The notes under the pieces were generated by a model, which searched no databases, had not been told where the DNA came from, and saw nothing but the letters and a program-made list of their open reading frames with translations. A stretch of 64,000 nucleotides of DNA from Ancylothrix sp. D3o (lineage in GTDB: Bacteria; Cyanobacteriota; Cyanobacteriia; Cyanobacteriales; Oscillatoriaceae), in NCBI RefSeq assembly GCF_025370775.1, contig NZ_JAMXEX010000002.1, positions 552,519-616,518 on the forward strand, in the 5' to 3' direction. Below are positions 26,707-35,584 of the stretch, piece by piece; position 1 is the first letter of the stretch; each line of letters opens with the position of its first letter. Made by a program: the position numbers and the translations under genes.

Positions 26707-27666
26707 ATGTTAAAAGACGGCAAATTTTTACTCATCACTTGTGCAGTTATTCTGACCTTAATTTGGGTAGATTTTCCTTGGTTTCTCAAAAGCTTAGTTT
26801 CCCAAAACTTAGCCAACGAAGAAATCAAACAAACCGCAGAAAACATCAAAATTGAAGGATTCAGAAACCAAGAACAACAATTCTGGAACAACATCAAAGA
26901 ATTGAACTCTGAACCAGAAGAAGAACCCTTACCAGAAACCCCCATTGAAAAAGTCGAAACCACCCCCTCCAAAAAACCAACAAACACGCCCAAAACAACA
27001 AAACCACAAAAACCCTACAGAAGATTTTTATTTGTAGGAGACTCAATTATCTATGAAGTAGCCATAGCTACTCAAAACAACTTAATCGCCAAATATAACA
27101 TCAAAAGCATCAAATTAGATTATAAAATATCCACCGGCCTAAATCGAATTGACTTCTATAACTGGTATGATCGCACCAGCAAACTCCTCAAAACTTATAA
27201 ACCAGATGTATTAGTAGTAATGTTTGGAGGAAACGACGACCAAGACATCAGAGACTTTAGCGGAAAATACAGAACAGCACTCACAGAACCTTGGAAAAAA
27301 GCCTACCAGCAAAGAGTAGACAAATACGCCAAATTAATCAGCGCCTCCTCTGTCAGAAAAGTTTATTGGATCGGCCAACCAATCACCAGCAGAACTCGTT
27401 ACAACACCTTTTTCCCCATCTTCAATCAAATTTATAAACAAGTCAGCCAAAATTACCCCAAAATCGAATTTATCTCAACTTGGGAAATTCTCTCAGTCAA
27501 GGGAAAATTTGCCCCCATACTCCCCAACAAAACCGGCAGAAAAGGCTACATCAAAACCGCTGACGGAGTACATTTTACCCCACATGGTGCCGGTATAGTA
27601 GCAGACACACTAATCGGGGAAATGCAAAAAGACAAAATCCTCAAAACACCCCCCCAAAAAAAGTAA
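26707..27666 (+). CDS. Membrane-anchored SGNH-hydrolase-like protein, partner of MBOAT
   Basis: 319 residues from the ATG at 26707. One N-terminal membrane helix (LLITCAVILTLIWVDF) is followed by a charged and then Pro/Thr-rich linker to about residue 105, and by an SGNH domain with FVGDSIIYEVA (nucleophile Ser), VMFGGNDDQD (Asn) and DGVHFTPHGA (Asp and His). It resembles DUF459 and AlgJ/AlgX-type extracellular acetyltransferases. Together with the upstream MBOAT it forms a two-gene polysaccharide O-acylation operon. Confidence 0.82.
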   Translation: MLKDGKFLLITCAVILTLIWVDFPWFLKSLVSQNLANEEIKQTAENIKIEGFRNQEQQFWNNIKELNSEPEEEPLPETPIEKVETTPSKKPTNTPKTTKPQKPYRRFLFVGDSIIYEVAIATQNNLIAKYNIKSIKLDYKISTGLNRIDFYNWYDRTSKLLKTYKPDVLVVMFGGNDDQDIRDFSGKYRTALTEPWKKAYQQRVDKYAKLISASSVRKVYWIGQPITSRTRYNTFFPIFNQIYKQVSQNYPKIEFISTWEILSVKGKFAPILPNKTGRKGYIKTADGVHFTPHGAGIVADTLIGEMQKDKILKTPPQKK

Positions 27667-27669
27667 AAA

Positions 27670-28374
27670 TTACTGCAAAAACTTCGCCCACAAAGGAATA
27701 ACAGAAGCCGAACCATACCACAAACCAACCCGTCGAGGAGAATGCAAAACCCCATCCAAAATTAAATTTTCCGCCCCCTCCAAATGAGCAGCCTCAATAG
27801 GAGTAATACCATCCCCCCAACAATTTCCCACACCCACCGTCAAAGAATAACTATTGTAAGCCAACAAAGCCCCCGGACGACGCGCCCCAAACATCCCCTT
27901 ACCAGCAACACAAATATAGCGAACACTCTGATAAAAAGCCCCCGGATAATTATCATTAACAAAATCCAAATTTTTCCGAGTCCAGCGCTCATACTTGCTA
28001 AAATGAGGAGTACCCAAAGTCACCAAACTAGCCACACAAGAAAAAGCCCCCCATAACCCCGCATCTTCCAAAACATCCCCATGAATAACATAAGGCTTTT
28101 CTCCCATATAAATCCGCGAAATCCAACCCCCAGCCGAATGACCAATTAAATTAACTTTTTCACTTCCAGACTCTTGCAAAACCCCCTTAACCGTTGCATC
28201 AAGTTTCCGCAAAACCGGCACCAAAGACCGGCCCCCCACAGTCGGCCACCAATCACGCCGGGTTAACGGTACAGTCACAGTCGGAAACCCCAAATCAATC
28301 AAACAATCTTGCATTTCGCGGTATTCAGAAGCACCCGCAAAAAAACCTGGTAAAATAACAATTGGAAACACCAT
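27670..28374 (-). CDS. Lipase-like alpha/beta hydrolase
   Basis: 234 residues from the ATG at 28374. The first strand and oxyanion region read PIVILPGFFAGASEY, the nucleophile elbow is NLIGHSAGGW, and the catalytic His is probably in DGVLHSPRR. The segment VTLGTPHFSKYERWTRKN also fits lipase/PGAP1-like hydrolases. A longer frame reaching 28434 would overlap the divergent NUDIX gene and is rejected. The ATGs of the two genes are only 9 bases apart. Substrate unknown. Confidence 0.8.
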   Translation of the reverse strand: MVFPIVILPGFFAGASEYREMQDCLIDLGFPTVTVPLTRRDWWPTVGGRSLVPVLRKLDATVKGVLQESGSEKVNLIGHSAGGWISRIYMGEKPYVIHGDVLEDAGLWGAFSCVASLVTLGTPHFSKYERWTRKNLDFVNDNYPGAFYQSVRYICVAGKGMFGARRPGALLAYNSYSLTVGVGNCWGDGITPIEAAHLEGAENLILDGVLHSPRRVGLWYGSASVIPLWAKFLQ

Positions 28375-28383
28375 TTTTAACCT

Positions 28384-28851
28384 ATGCCTCGTGAAGCCAC
28401 ACCGACATCCTATTATGCCTTTGTTATCGTTCAAAAAGACAACAAATTTTTACTCATTCAAGAATTGCGGTATCAACAACATTGGTACTTTCCGGGGGGA
28501 AACGTAGAATTTGGCGAAAACATATTAGAAGCAGCAAAACGCGAAACCCAAGAAGAAGCCGGCATCCCCATCACCCTTGACGGCATCCTTCAAATAGAAC
28601 ACACAACCCTCCCCAACCAAAACATGACCCGCCTGCGAGTTTTTTTGAGTGCCCATCCCCAAGACAACACCCCACCAAAAACCTATGCAGACGAACACTC
28701 CCTTGGCGCCGGCTGGTTTACCCTCGAAGAAATCAACCAAATGCCCCTCCGCGAAAAAAACCTGGCAGAACTGTGTAAAAATATCTCCCAAGGCCGGCAA
28801 ATCTATCCCTTAGACCTATTGACATTCAAAACCCAAACCGATAACCTTTAA
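28384..28851 (+). CDS. NUDIX hydrolase
   Basis: 155 residues with a full Nudix box: GNVEFGENILEAAKRETQ followed by EEAGI (G-x5-E-x7-RE-x2-EE-x-G). N-terminal strands are YYAFVIVQKDNKFLLIQEL. It hydrolyses some nucleoside diphosphate derivative; the substrate cannot be read from the sequence. No Shine-Dalgarno precedes the ATG, and its upstream DNA is coding sequence of the lipase gene on the other strand, so the promoter must lie inside that gene or transcripts are nearly leaderless. Confidence 0.85.
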   Translation: MPREATPTSYYAFVIVQKDNKFLLIQELRYQQHWYFPGGNVEFGENILEAAKRETQEEAGIPITLDGILQIEHTTLPNQNMTRLRVFLSAHPQDNTPPKTYADEHSLGAGWFTLEEINQMPLREKNLAELCKNISQGRQIYPLDLLTFKTQTDNL

Positions 28852-29122
28852 CACTCATAACAGTCAAAGCAACATCAACCAAACCAACCCAGTCAACAAA
28901 ACAAAGCTTCCACATAAATAATAATGTAGAAGCAATCCCCCCCATAGTTGACCCTACCCCAGACGCAAACCGTCAAAACCAAAATTAAAACTCGCAATAA
29001 ACCCAAACATAGATTTAAAATTTTTCAGAAATTCCCTGATTTTCCCATCGCCTAAGAATAGTTCAGATATAAAACCCCTTTATTGACACCCACGCTTCCA
29101 AAAACCACCACTTATACAAATT

Positions 29123-30889
29123 ATGACGAGCACCCTCCCCATCCTCAACTCAGTTCGCAGCGCTATCCTGCAACCCACCACCATCGCAATTGCCGCCTCC
29201 GTTGGTCTGCACGGCGTGCTCGGAATCACTTTGCCGGTGTTCTCCTTTGGCAACAACAACCAAAACGAAGGCTTCAGCAAAGTACAAGTTGTCCAGCTAA
29301 CCCCCGAAGAACAAAAACTCCTTGCCACCGGCCAAAACCCCTACAGCCTCGCCCCTCTCTCGCCCCTCTCCTCCAACTTCAAACTCCCCTCCATCCCCTT
29401 ACCGCCCAGCTTGCCACCCCTAGCCGGCGAAATACCCCCCAGCTTATCGCAGCCCTTACCCCCGATCCCCGACATCCCGCCCCTCCCCCCAATACCAAGC
29501 TCAACCACCGGCCCCCTCCCCGCCCTCAGCTTTCCCAACCTCAGCATTCAACCAAACCCAACCTTAATTAACCCACCCCTCCCCAACTCAAGCTTCCCAT
29601 CCAACTTTGCATCAAGCTTCCCCTCCAACTTCCCCTCAACATCCTCTTACAATTCCAGCTTTCCCAACGTTCCCCAAACCGGCAGTTGGGATCAATTGCC
29701 ACCCCCACCCCCCGCAACAGCCCTCGGTTATCCAAGCCTCAACAACCCCAACTTCCTCCCCAACCTCACCCCAGCCGATCCCACCAAAAACCCCTTTCTT
29801 GACACCACAGTGCCAACCGACATAGGCAGCCCCAAAACACCCCCATCCAACCTCCAAAACAGCCCCGCAGGCAACCGCACCCAGTTAGCTACTCGCATCC
29901 AAGAAAATCAAAAGAAAATGCAGGCTTTGCTTAACCAGCAAAGACAAGCCCAAAACACCAACATCGATCCCACCCAAGTACGCAGAGACGTGGGAATCAT
30001 CGCCTTGCAAGCCGGCTTCAACCAATTCGAGCAAGCCAAACAGCAAAACCCCGAAATCACCTACGGCGCCAACGCCCCCACCATCAACGTTGAGCCACCT
30101 AAATCAGCCGCCTCACCCGAAGAACCCCGCTATGCCGTCGTAGCTGTCACCACAAACAGCAACGGCGAAGTCACCGATGCCAAACTAACCGCCTCCTCTG
30201 GAGATCCCGCCATCGACGAAGCCGCCCTCAAAGCCGCCAGACAGCAAACCTATCCAGCCACCGGCAAAGACACCTTTTACAATCAGCCAGTCATCTTTGG
30301 CAACAACACCCCACCCACACCCCAACAACCAGCAACCCAACTTCAACCCCAACAACCAACAACCCAACCCCAACAACCGGCACCTTTAACACCACCGGCA
30401 ACCCAACCAACTCAACCGGCACCTTTAACACCACCGGCACCTTTAACACCACCGGCAAACCAACCAACTCAACCGGCACCTTTAACCCCACCGACAACCC
30501 AACCCCAACAACCGGCACCTTTAACACCACCGGCAACCCAACCCCAACAACCGGCACCTTTAACCCCACCGGCAACCCAACCCGAACAACCAAGCACACC
30601 CCAACCCACCGAAACCACCCCACCCCCATCTGAACAACAAAACCAACCAACCCCAACAGAAACCCCCGCACCCCCCCAACCCACCGAAACCCCAACCACC
30701 CCCGCACCCGAACAACCGGCCAGCAGCCAACCGGCCCCAACAACGGGCACAGCCGCCGACCTCCAAATGCCTACCTGGCTGCCCCCAAGCGTCAGCCAAA
30801 CCCCCGCACCCGCACCCGCACCCGCACCCGAAAACAGCCAACCAGCCACCCCAGCCGCTCCCCCACCAAGCGAACCCGCAGCCCCCTAA
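29123..30889 (+). CDS. TonB-like protein with an internal TonB_C domain and a long proline-rich tail
   Basis: 588 residues. N-terminal membrane anchor (about 17-40, IAIAASVGLHGVLGITLPVF). Pro/Ser/Asn-rich periplasmic region to about 245. A charged helix (LATRIQENQKKMQALLNQQR) leads to a TonB_C-like domain at about 285-392 (YAVVAVTTNSNGEVTDAKL, DPAIDEAALKAARQQTYPAT). The final 195 residues are Pro/Thr/Gln/Ala repeats built on QPAPLTPPATQ. In standard TonB proteins the folded domain ends the chain, so an extra repeat tail is odd. It may reach through peptidoglycan or contact the outer membrane. Energy transduction is inferred from domain type only. Confidence 0.75.
   Translation: MTSTLPILNSVRSAILQPTTIAIAASVGLHGVLGITLPVFSFGNNNQNEGFSKVQVVQLTPEEQKLLATGQNPYSLAPLSPLSSNFKLPSIPLPPSLPPLAGEIPPSLSQPLPPIPDIPPLPPIPSSTTGPLPALSFPNLSIQPNPTLINPPLPNSSFPSNFASSFPSNFPSTSSYNSSFPNVPQTGSWDQLPPPPPATALGYPSLNNPNFLPNLTPADPTKNPFLDTTVPTDIGSPKTPPSNLQNSPAGNRTQLATRIQENQKKMQALLNQQRQAQNTNIDPTQVRRDVGIIALQAGFNQFEQAKQQNPEITYGANAPTINVEPPKSAASPEEPRYAVVAVTTNSNGEVTDAKLTASSGDPAIDEAALKAARQQTYPATGKDTFYNQPVIFGNNTPPTPQQPATQLQPQQPTTQPQQPAPLTPPATQPTQPAPLTPPAPLTPPANQPTQPAPLTPPTTQPQQPAPLTPPATQPQQPAPLTPPATQPEQPSTPQPTETTPPPSEQQNQPTPTETPAPPQPTETPTTPAPEQPASSQPAPTTGTAADLQMPTWLPPSVSQTPAPAPAPAPENSQPATPAAPPPSEPAAP
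30360..30590 (+). repeat. Imperfect tandem repeat in the TonB-like gene
   Basis: About six copies of a unit coding for QPAPLTPPATQPT or a shorter version, built from CAACCGGCACCTTTAACACC blocks with two spacer types. It is a coding minisatellite, prone to length change by recombination. Note that each unit carries an RCCGGY site. Confidence 0.8.
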
Positions 30890-30895
30890 ACCCAG

Positions 30896-30936
30896 AAACC
30901 CGGTTTCTACACGAAACCCAGAAACCGGGTTTTTTC
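30896..30936 (+). terminator. Hairpin terminator, AAACCCGG family
   Basis: AAACCCGGTTTC at the left pairs with GAAACCGGGTTTTTT at the right, directly after the TonB-like stop codon. The T run follows on the plus strand. It is the most complete member of the family seen in this window. Confidence 0.85.
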
Positions 30937-31095
30937 AAAAATGATTGTAAATAAAAACAAAATAACCCTACACAAAAAACCTAAAATGTGGTAAGAATAC
31001 AAGCTTATGCAAAATGGGGACAGAGCAGTGGTCAACCGGCATCCCCAACCCCCAACCCCCCCTCGCCAATCGCCAATTCCTAATCCCCAATCACT

Positions 31096-32919
31096 ATGGC
31101 CTTAATCGTTCAAAAATACGGTGGAAGCTCAGTCGGCACAGTCGAGCGAATTCAAGCAGTAGCCCAAAGAGTCATCAAAACAGCAAAAGCCGGCAACCAA
31201 TTAGTCGTAGTTGTTTCAGCAATGGGCAAAACAACCGACGGCCTCGTAAAACTCGCTCAAGAAATCTCCCCAAACCCAAGCCGGCGAGAAATGGATATGC
31301 TGCTGTCTACCGGCGAGCAAATCTCCATTGCCCTCCTCAGCATGGCCCTCCAAGAACTCGGCCAGCCCGCCATCTCCCTCACCGGCGCCCAAGTAGGCAT
31401 CGTCACCGAAGCCGAACACACCCGCGCCCGCATCCTCAACATCCAGACAGAACGCATTGAACGCCAAATCGAACAAGGCAAAGTCGTCGTAGTCGCCGGC
31501 TTCCAAGGCATCAGCAACACCACCGACCTCGAAATCACCACCCTCGGACGCGGCGGTTCCGACACCTCCGCCGTCGCCCTCGCAGCCGCCCTGCGAGCCA
31601 ATCGCTGCGAAATCTACACCGACGTCCCCGGCATCTTCACCACAGACCCCCGCCTCGTCCCCAACGCCCAATTAATGGCCGAAATCACCTGTGATGAAAT
31701 GCTCGAACTCGCCAGCCTTGGGGCAAAAGTCCTCCACCCCCGCGCCGTTGAAATCGCCCGTAACTACGCCGTCCCCCTCGTCGTCCTCTCAAGCTGGACA
31801 GAAGACAAAGGCACCCTCGTCACTTCACCCCCCCGCGTTGGCCGTCCCGTCGAAGGCTTAGAACTTGTTTACCCCGTCGATGCCATCGAATTTGACACCG
31901 ACCAAGCCAAAGTATCCCTCCTCCGCGTCCCCGACCGGCCCGGTATAGCCGCCCGTTTATTTGGCGAAATAGGCCGGTGTAACCTAGACGTAGACCTGAT
32001 TATCCAATCCATCCACGAACTCAACACCAACGACATCGCCTTTACCGTTACCAAAAACACCCTCAACTCAGCCGAAGCCGTCGCCTCAGCCATCGCCCCA
32101 ACCCTTCGTTCCCAGCCCAGCGCAGCCGAAGAAGCCGAAGTTTTAGTCGAACGCAACATCGCCAAAGTCAGCATCGCTGGTGCCGGCATGATCGGACGTC
32201 CCGGCGTCGCCGCCCAAATGTTCCAAGCCCTCGCCGATGCAGAAGTCAATATCCTAATGATTTCTACCTCAGAAGTCAAAGTTAGCTGCGTCGTTGAAGC
32301 TGAACGAATCGACCAAGCCATCAGCGCCCTCTGCAAAAGCTTTGACCTCAGCACCTCTCCCATCGTAGGCTCACAGCCCCCCTCCCCGCCCTTGATCGCC
32401 TCCCCGCCCTCTCCCCCAGTGCGTGGCGTCGCCCTCGACATGAAACAAGCGCGTTTAGCCATTCGCCACATCCCCGACCGTCCGGGCATGGCCGCTAAGA
32501 TTTTTGTCCTCTTAGCGCAAAAAAATATTAGCGTCGATATGATTATTCAATCCCAGCGCTGCCACATTATCAACGGACTACCCACCCGCGATATCGCTTT
32601 TACCGTCGCCCGCACCGATGCTGAAGACGCCCGCAAAATCTTAGAACCTCTCGCCGCCGAGTTAGGTTGCGCTGAGGTGGTTGTTGACACCGCTATTGCT
32701 AAAGTCAGTGTCGTGGGTTCAGGCATGATCAATCATCCGGGGGTAGCAGCACAGATGTTTGATGCTTTAGCAAAAGAAAAAATCAATATCCAAATGATTG
32801 CTACATCAGAAATTAAAATTAGTTGTGTAGTCGATGAACAAAGCGGCGTCAAAGCTTTACAAGTCATCCACGAAGCTTTTGAGTTGGCAGGAACCACAAA
32901 AATAGAAGTGCCGGCTTAG
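31096..32919 (+). CDS. lysC: Aspartate kinase with four ACT domains
   Basis: 607 residues. The kinase domain (1-230) starts [18 protein letters not shown] and holds [12 protein letters not shown] and [17 protein letters not shown], giving the substrate and ATP sites. Two ACT pairs follow (about 265-420 and 450-600), each with a PDRPGxAA motif and joined by a Pro-rich linker ([17 protein letters not shown]). The duplicated regulatory half is the usual cyanobacterial form. ACT domains bind Lys or Thr for feedback control of the first step toward Lys, Thr, Met and Ile. The gene appears to be a single unit without an operon partner. Confidence 0.93.
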   Translation: MALIVQKYGGSSVGTVERIQAVAQRVIKTAKAGNQLVVVVSAMGKTTDGLVKLAQEISPNPSRREMDMLLSTGEQISIALLSMALQELGQPAISLTGAQVGIVTEAEHTRARILNIQTERIERQIEQGKVVVVAGFQGISNTTDLEITTLGRGGSDTSAVALAAALRANRCEIYTDVPGIFTTDPRLVPNAQLMAEITCDEMLELASLGAKVLHPRAVEIARNYAVPLVVLSSWTEDKGTLVTSPPRVGRPVEGLELVYPVDAIEFDTDQAKVSLLRVPDRPGIAARLFGEIGRCNLDVDLIIQSIHELNTNDIAFTVTKNTLNSAEAVASAIAPTLRSQPSAAEEAEVLVERNIAKVSIAGAGMIGRPGVAAQMFQALADAEVNILMISTSEVKVSCVVEAERIDQAISALCKSFDLSTSPIVGSQPPSPPLIASPPSPPVRGVALDMKQARLAIRHIPDRPGMAAKIFVLLAQKNISVDMIIQSQRCHIINGLPTRDIAFTVARTDAEDARKILEPLAAELGCAEVVVDTAIAKVSVVGSGMINHPGVAAQMFDALAKEKINIQMIATSEIKISCVVDEQSGVKALQVIHEAFELAGTTKIEVPA

Positions 32920-32950
32920 TAGAACCATGCTCTGCCTACCGGTTTTTTTT

Positions 32951-32967
32951 GGTGGGCATAGCCCACC
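32951..32967. repeat. Dispersed hairpin repeat GGTGGGC-ATA-GCCCACC
   Basis: Perfect 7-base arms with a 3-base loop, between lysC and the DUF4346 gene. A partial copy is at about 784-796. It may also help end lysC transcription, as a T run (32943-32950) lies just before it. Confidence 0.7.
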
Positions 32968-32990
32968 CTACCCAGATAGGAAAATTTACC

Positions 32991-33371
32991 ATGACTTCAG
33001 CAGACAACATTACTGCCATAGACCAGCAACTTTCTAAACGCCCTTTAGAATTAGATCCAGGCGGCTATTTTCTTATTTATCTCGATAAAGAAGCCGGTTT
33101 AATTTGTGCCAAACATTTCAGCAACACCATCAATGAAAAAGGTTTAGCTGTCGATCCCGAAACCGGCCAAGTTATCCCCGCACGCGGCAAAGTTGAACGC
33201 ACCCATAGCGAAGTTTTCACCGGCAGAACTGCTAAAGAACTCTGCGTTAAACTCTTGGAAGAAACCAAACCAAGCCCTGTAACCATGCTCGATCACGCCG
33301 CCTATCTCGGTAGAGAATTTGTCCGCGCCGAAATTTGTTTAATCAACGGCCAGGATTATATTCAAGATTAA
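32991..33371 (+). CDS. DUF4346-like conserved protein
   Basis: 126 residues from the ATG at 32991; a frame extension to 32949 crosses the hairpin repeat and is rejected. It begins with a conserved stretch: KRPLELDPGGYFLIYLDKEA, GLICAKHFSNTINEKGLAVD, then HSEVFTGRTAKELCVKLLEE and LDHAAYLGREFVRAEICL. I match this, from memory, to DUF4346, a family of small cyanobacterial and archaeal proteins without known activity. It is probably cytoplasmic. Confidence 0.7.
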   Translation: MTSADNITAIDQQLSKRPLELDPGGYFLIYLDKEAGLICAKHFSNTINEKGLAVDPETGQVIPARGKVERTHSEVFTGRTAKELCVKLLEETKPSPVTMLDHAAYLGREFVRAEICLINGQDYIQD

Positions 33372-33373
33372 TT

Positions 33374-33462
33374 TGTCATTCGTCCTTTGTCCATAGTCAT
33401 TAGTCATTAGTCAAAGGACAAAACAAATAACCAATGACCAATGACCAATGACTAATAACAAA
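33374..33462. repeat. STRR-type heptanucleotide repeats forming an inverted pair
   Basis: Tandem GTCATTA units (about 33395-33412) face tandem ACCAATG units (about 33430-33452), so the RNA can fold into a long imperfect hairpin. Short tandemly repeated heptamers of this type are known from filamentous cyanobacteria. The block fills the whole space between the convergent DUF4346 and psb32 genes and touches the psb32 stop codon. Confidence 0.8.
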
Positions 33463-34185
33463 TTACGAAAAACCTTGATACCAGAAATACGTCACCATTG
33501 GGATAACCGTTGCCGCAATTAACAACACCACCACAACAATTGTCGAGTTACCCTGATCAGTTTCTTCGGCCTTTTTAAACGTGCGTTCCACATTTAAAGT
33601 ATCAGCAACCACGCGCGCCCCCGGATCAGCTTCTCCCGACAACACCGCTACCAACCGATCAGCAGCATCCAGAAAAGCCTGATTATATTTATCGCCTTCG
33701 CGCAAAGGCACCATTAAAGTTTCCTGTGCCACACTTTCGGCAATTTCATCAGACAAAATAGACTTCAAATCATCACCCGTGCGAATTGCCGAAGTATTTT
33801 TTGTTGTATCTAACACCAACAAAACTTGATTAGCTTTCGCTTCGCCTGTCGGAAACCATTTATCAAAAAGCTTATCAGCAAACGTCTCAGCCGTTTCGCC
33901 ATAATCAAACCGTCGCACCGTTACAAATCGCACCTCAAAGCCTGTTTCTTTTGCCAGCTTATCCAGTTTAGTGCTAATACTTCCTTCGTTAATGCGGCTA
34001 ATAATCTCATCCTTATCAATTACCCAAGTCGGATCACCCGCCGCCAGACTAGGAATTTCATAAACGCCTGTTGCCAAAGCCGGTAGTCCTATCAACTGAG
34101 TCGCTACCACTAAAACAACGATTGACAAAATCAACCGAATATGATAAGGCAGCCGATGCTTTACCAAAGTGAAAAGCTGCTTCAT
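33463..34185 (-). CDS. psb32: Psb32, TPM-domain protein of photosystem II protection and repair
   Basis: 240 residues from the ATG at 34185, preceded by AAGGA at proper distance; a TTG 6 bases upstream is less likely. Signal or anchor helix (about 18-38, LILSIVVLVVATQLIGLPAL), TPM domain (about 45-190, VIDKDEIISRINEGSISTKL, NQVLLVLDTTKNTSAIRTGD) and a C-terminal membrane helix (IVVVVLLIAATVIPMVTYF). This architecture and length match cyanobacterial Psb32, which in Synechocystis supports photosystem II repair after photodamage. The soluble domain faces the lumen or periplasm. Confidence 0.8.
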   Translation of the reverse strand: MKQLFTLVKHRLPYHIRLILSIVVLVVATQLIGLPALATGVYEIPSLAAGDPTWVIDKDEIISRINEGSISTKLDKLAKETGFEVRFVTVRRFDYGETAETFADKLFDKWFPTGEAKANQVLLVLDTTKNTSAIRTGDDLKSILSDEIAESVAQETLMVPLREGDKYNQAFLDAADRLVAVLSGEADPGARVVADTLNVERTFKKAEETDQGNSTIVVVVLLIAATVIPMVTYFWYQGFS

Positions 34186-34315
34186 TGCCAAAATCCTTAT
34201 AATTGCTTGTTACCAAAAAATACTACAGAACTTGCCCACAAAACACACCAAAGCCGAAGCTAATCATGCTAGGGTGAGGATAAAGGGATTGTCGGCAGAT
34301 TGTGGAGACGAGGTT

Positions 34316-34555
34316 ATGAGTTCACCAGAAGTTTACAACGGCTGGATTATTAAAGCCCAGCAAGTTTACTGCGTTGACATCTGGGACGGAAAAGGCAACC
34401 ATCGCGTTTTAGTCCCACACGCCATATCCGAACGCGATGCCATATCCCAAGCAAAGCGCTGGATAGACCGGCAAAAAGAACCACCAGAACTCACCGGCGA
34501 TCCTGAAATCATCAACCCCGATGACGAGCCACCTTTTGATGATATTCCATTCTAA
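34316..34555 (+). CDS. Small acidic conserved protein (paralogue of 35585-35875)
   Basis: 79 residues from the ATG at 34316, with a GAGG a few bases upstream; the longer frame from 34169 overlaps the psb32 start and is rejected. The pattern NGWIIKAQQVYCVDIWDGKG, then HAISERDAISQAKRWID, followed by a very acidic tail (DDEPPFDDIPF), is shared with the protein at 35585. I do not know the family. The two flank the SDR gene on the same strand. Confidence 0.65.
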   Translation: MSSPEVYNGWIIKAQQVYCVDIWDGKGNHRVLVPHAISERDAISQAKRWIDRQKEPPELTGDPEIINPDDEPPFDDIPF

Positions 34556-34682
34556 GCAAATGGGGTCATGGGGAATAACTCATCGGCAAAGCGTCACAGC
34601 AGTAATCAACAAAAGTTAAAATTTCTCTCAAGCTTATAATTTAGCCAAATTAACCTCAGACCCATTCGCCACTTTCACCACA

Positions 34683-35510
34683 ATGTCGATGAACATTACC
34701 ATCCTTGGCTGTGGATATGTCGGAACTGCACTAGCAAAACTCTGGCAAAATACTGGTCACAACCTAACCCTCACAACTACAACGCCCGAAAAAATTACCT
34801 CTTTACAGCAAATTTCCCCCCAGGTAAAACTGGTCAAAGGCAGTGATTTTGATGCCATAGTTTCGGCACTAGAAAATCAAGAAGTGGTAGTTTTAAGTGT
34901 CGGTGCCCGTAGCCTAAATTCCTACCGCCAAACATATCTTGAAACCGCCCAGAACTTAGTTTTAGCCGCGCAAAAAGTCAAAACCCTAAAACAGATTATA
35001 TACACCAGCAGCTATTCAGTTTATGGCAACCATAACGGCCAGTGGGTAGATGAAGAAACACCCCTTAAAACCGGCAATGAAAACGGCCAAATTTTAGCCC
35101 AAACTGAACAAGCATTAATCGAAGCTGGATCAGAAAATTTAGCAGTTTGTATTCTCCGACTCGGAGGAATTTATGGCCCCGGAAGAGAAATAGAAAAAAT
35201 ATTTAGTTCCGCCTTTGGAAAAACCCGTCCGGGGACAGGAAAAGACATCACCAACTGGATACACTTAGATGATATTGTCGGGGCAATCGAATATGCCAGA
35301 AAAAACCGGCTCAACGGCATTTACAATTTAGTTAATGATGCTTACCTAACCAGTCAAGAACTTTTGGATGGCTTATCACAGCGTCACGGCTTACCCAACG
35401 TTTCCTGGGATGCTTCTGTTGAGTCGCTTCGGTCTTATAATGCACGAGTTGCCAATAGCAAAATAAAAGCAGCAGGATATCAACTTATCCACCCTCAAAC
35501 TTTATCCTAA
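34683..35510 (+). CDS. NAD(P)-dependent SDR/epimerase-like protein
   Basis: 275 residues. It has the nucleotide-binding motif TILGCGYVGTALAKLW at the N terminus, a Tyr motif region in IIYTSSYSVYGNHNG (YTSS-x-x-x-Y), and LRLGGIYGPGRE, typical of extended SDR proteins such as YeeZ. The catalytic YxxxK is not canonical. The start could also be the second Met (MNITILG), two codons later. Substrate unknown; sugar-nucleotide or general reductase activity is possible. Confidence 0.82.
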   Translation: MSMNITILGCGYVGTALAKLWQNTGHNLTLTTTTPEKITSLQQISPQVKLVKGSDFDAIVSALENQEVVVLSVGARSLNSYRQTYLETAQNLVLAAQKVKTLKQIIYTSSYSVYGNHNGQWVDEETPLKTGNENGQILAQTEQALIEAGSENLAVCILRLGGIYGPGREIEKIFSSAFGKTRPGTGKDITNWIHLDDIVGAIEYARKNRLNGIYNLVNDAYLTSQELLDGLSQRHGLPNVSWDASVESLRSYNARVANSKIKAAGYQLIHPQTLS

Positions 35511-35584
35511 TTCAGCGACCTTTACAAACAAAACCTCGGCATTCTCAGCGTATTTCATCCATTAATTAGCATTTTTTTAAGGGT

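Noticed and set aside
30185..30849. Several minus-strand open frames over the TonB-like repeats
   Set aside because: They are Gly/Val/Trp-rich mirror images of the Pro/Thr repeats and have no independent support.
31216..31671. Long antisense open frame over lysC
   Set aside because: Shadow of the GCC/GGC-rich kinase codons; lysC on the plus strand has all family motifs.
33374..33462. Regular short repeats resembling a CRISPR array
   Set aside because: Units are 7 bases, directly adjacent and in two opposite blocks, with no spacers of 30-40 bases and no cas genes. They fit STRR repeats.
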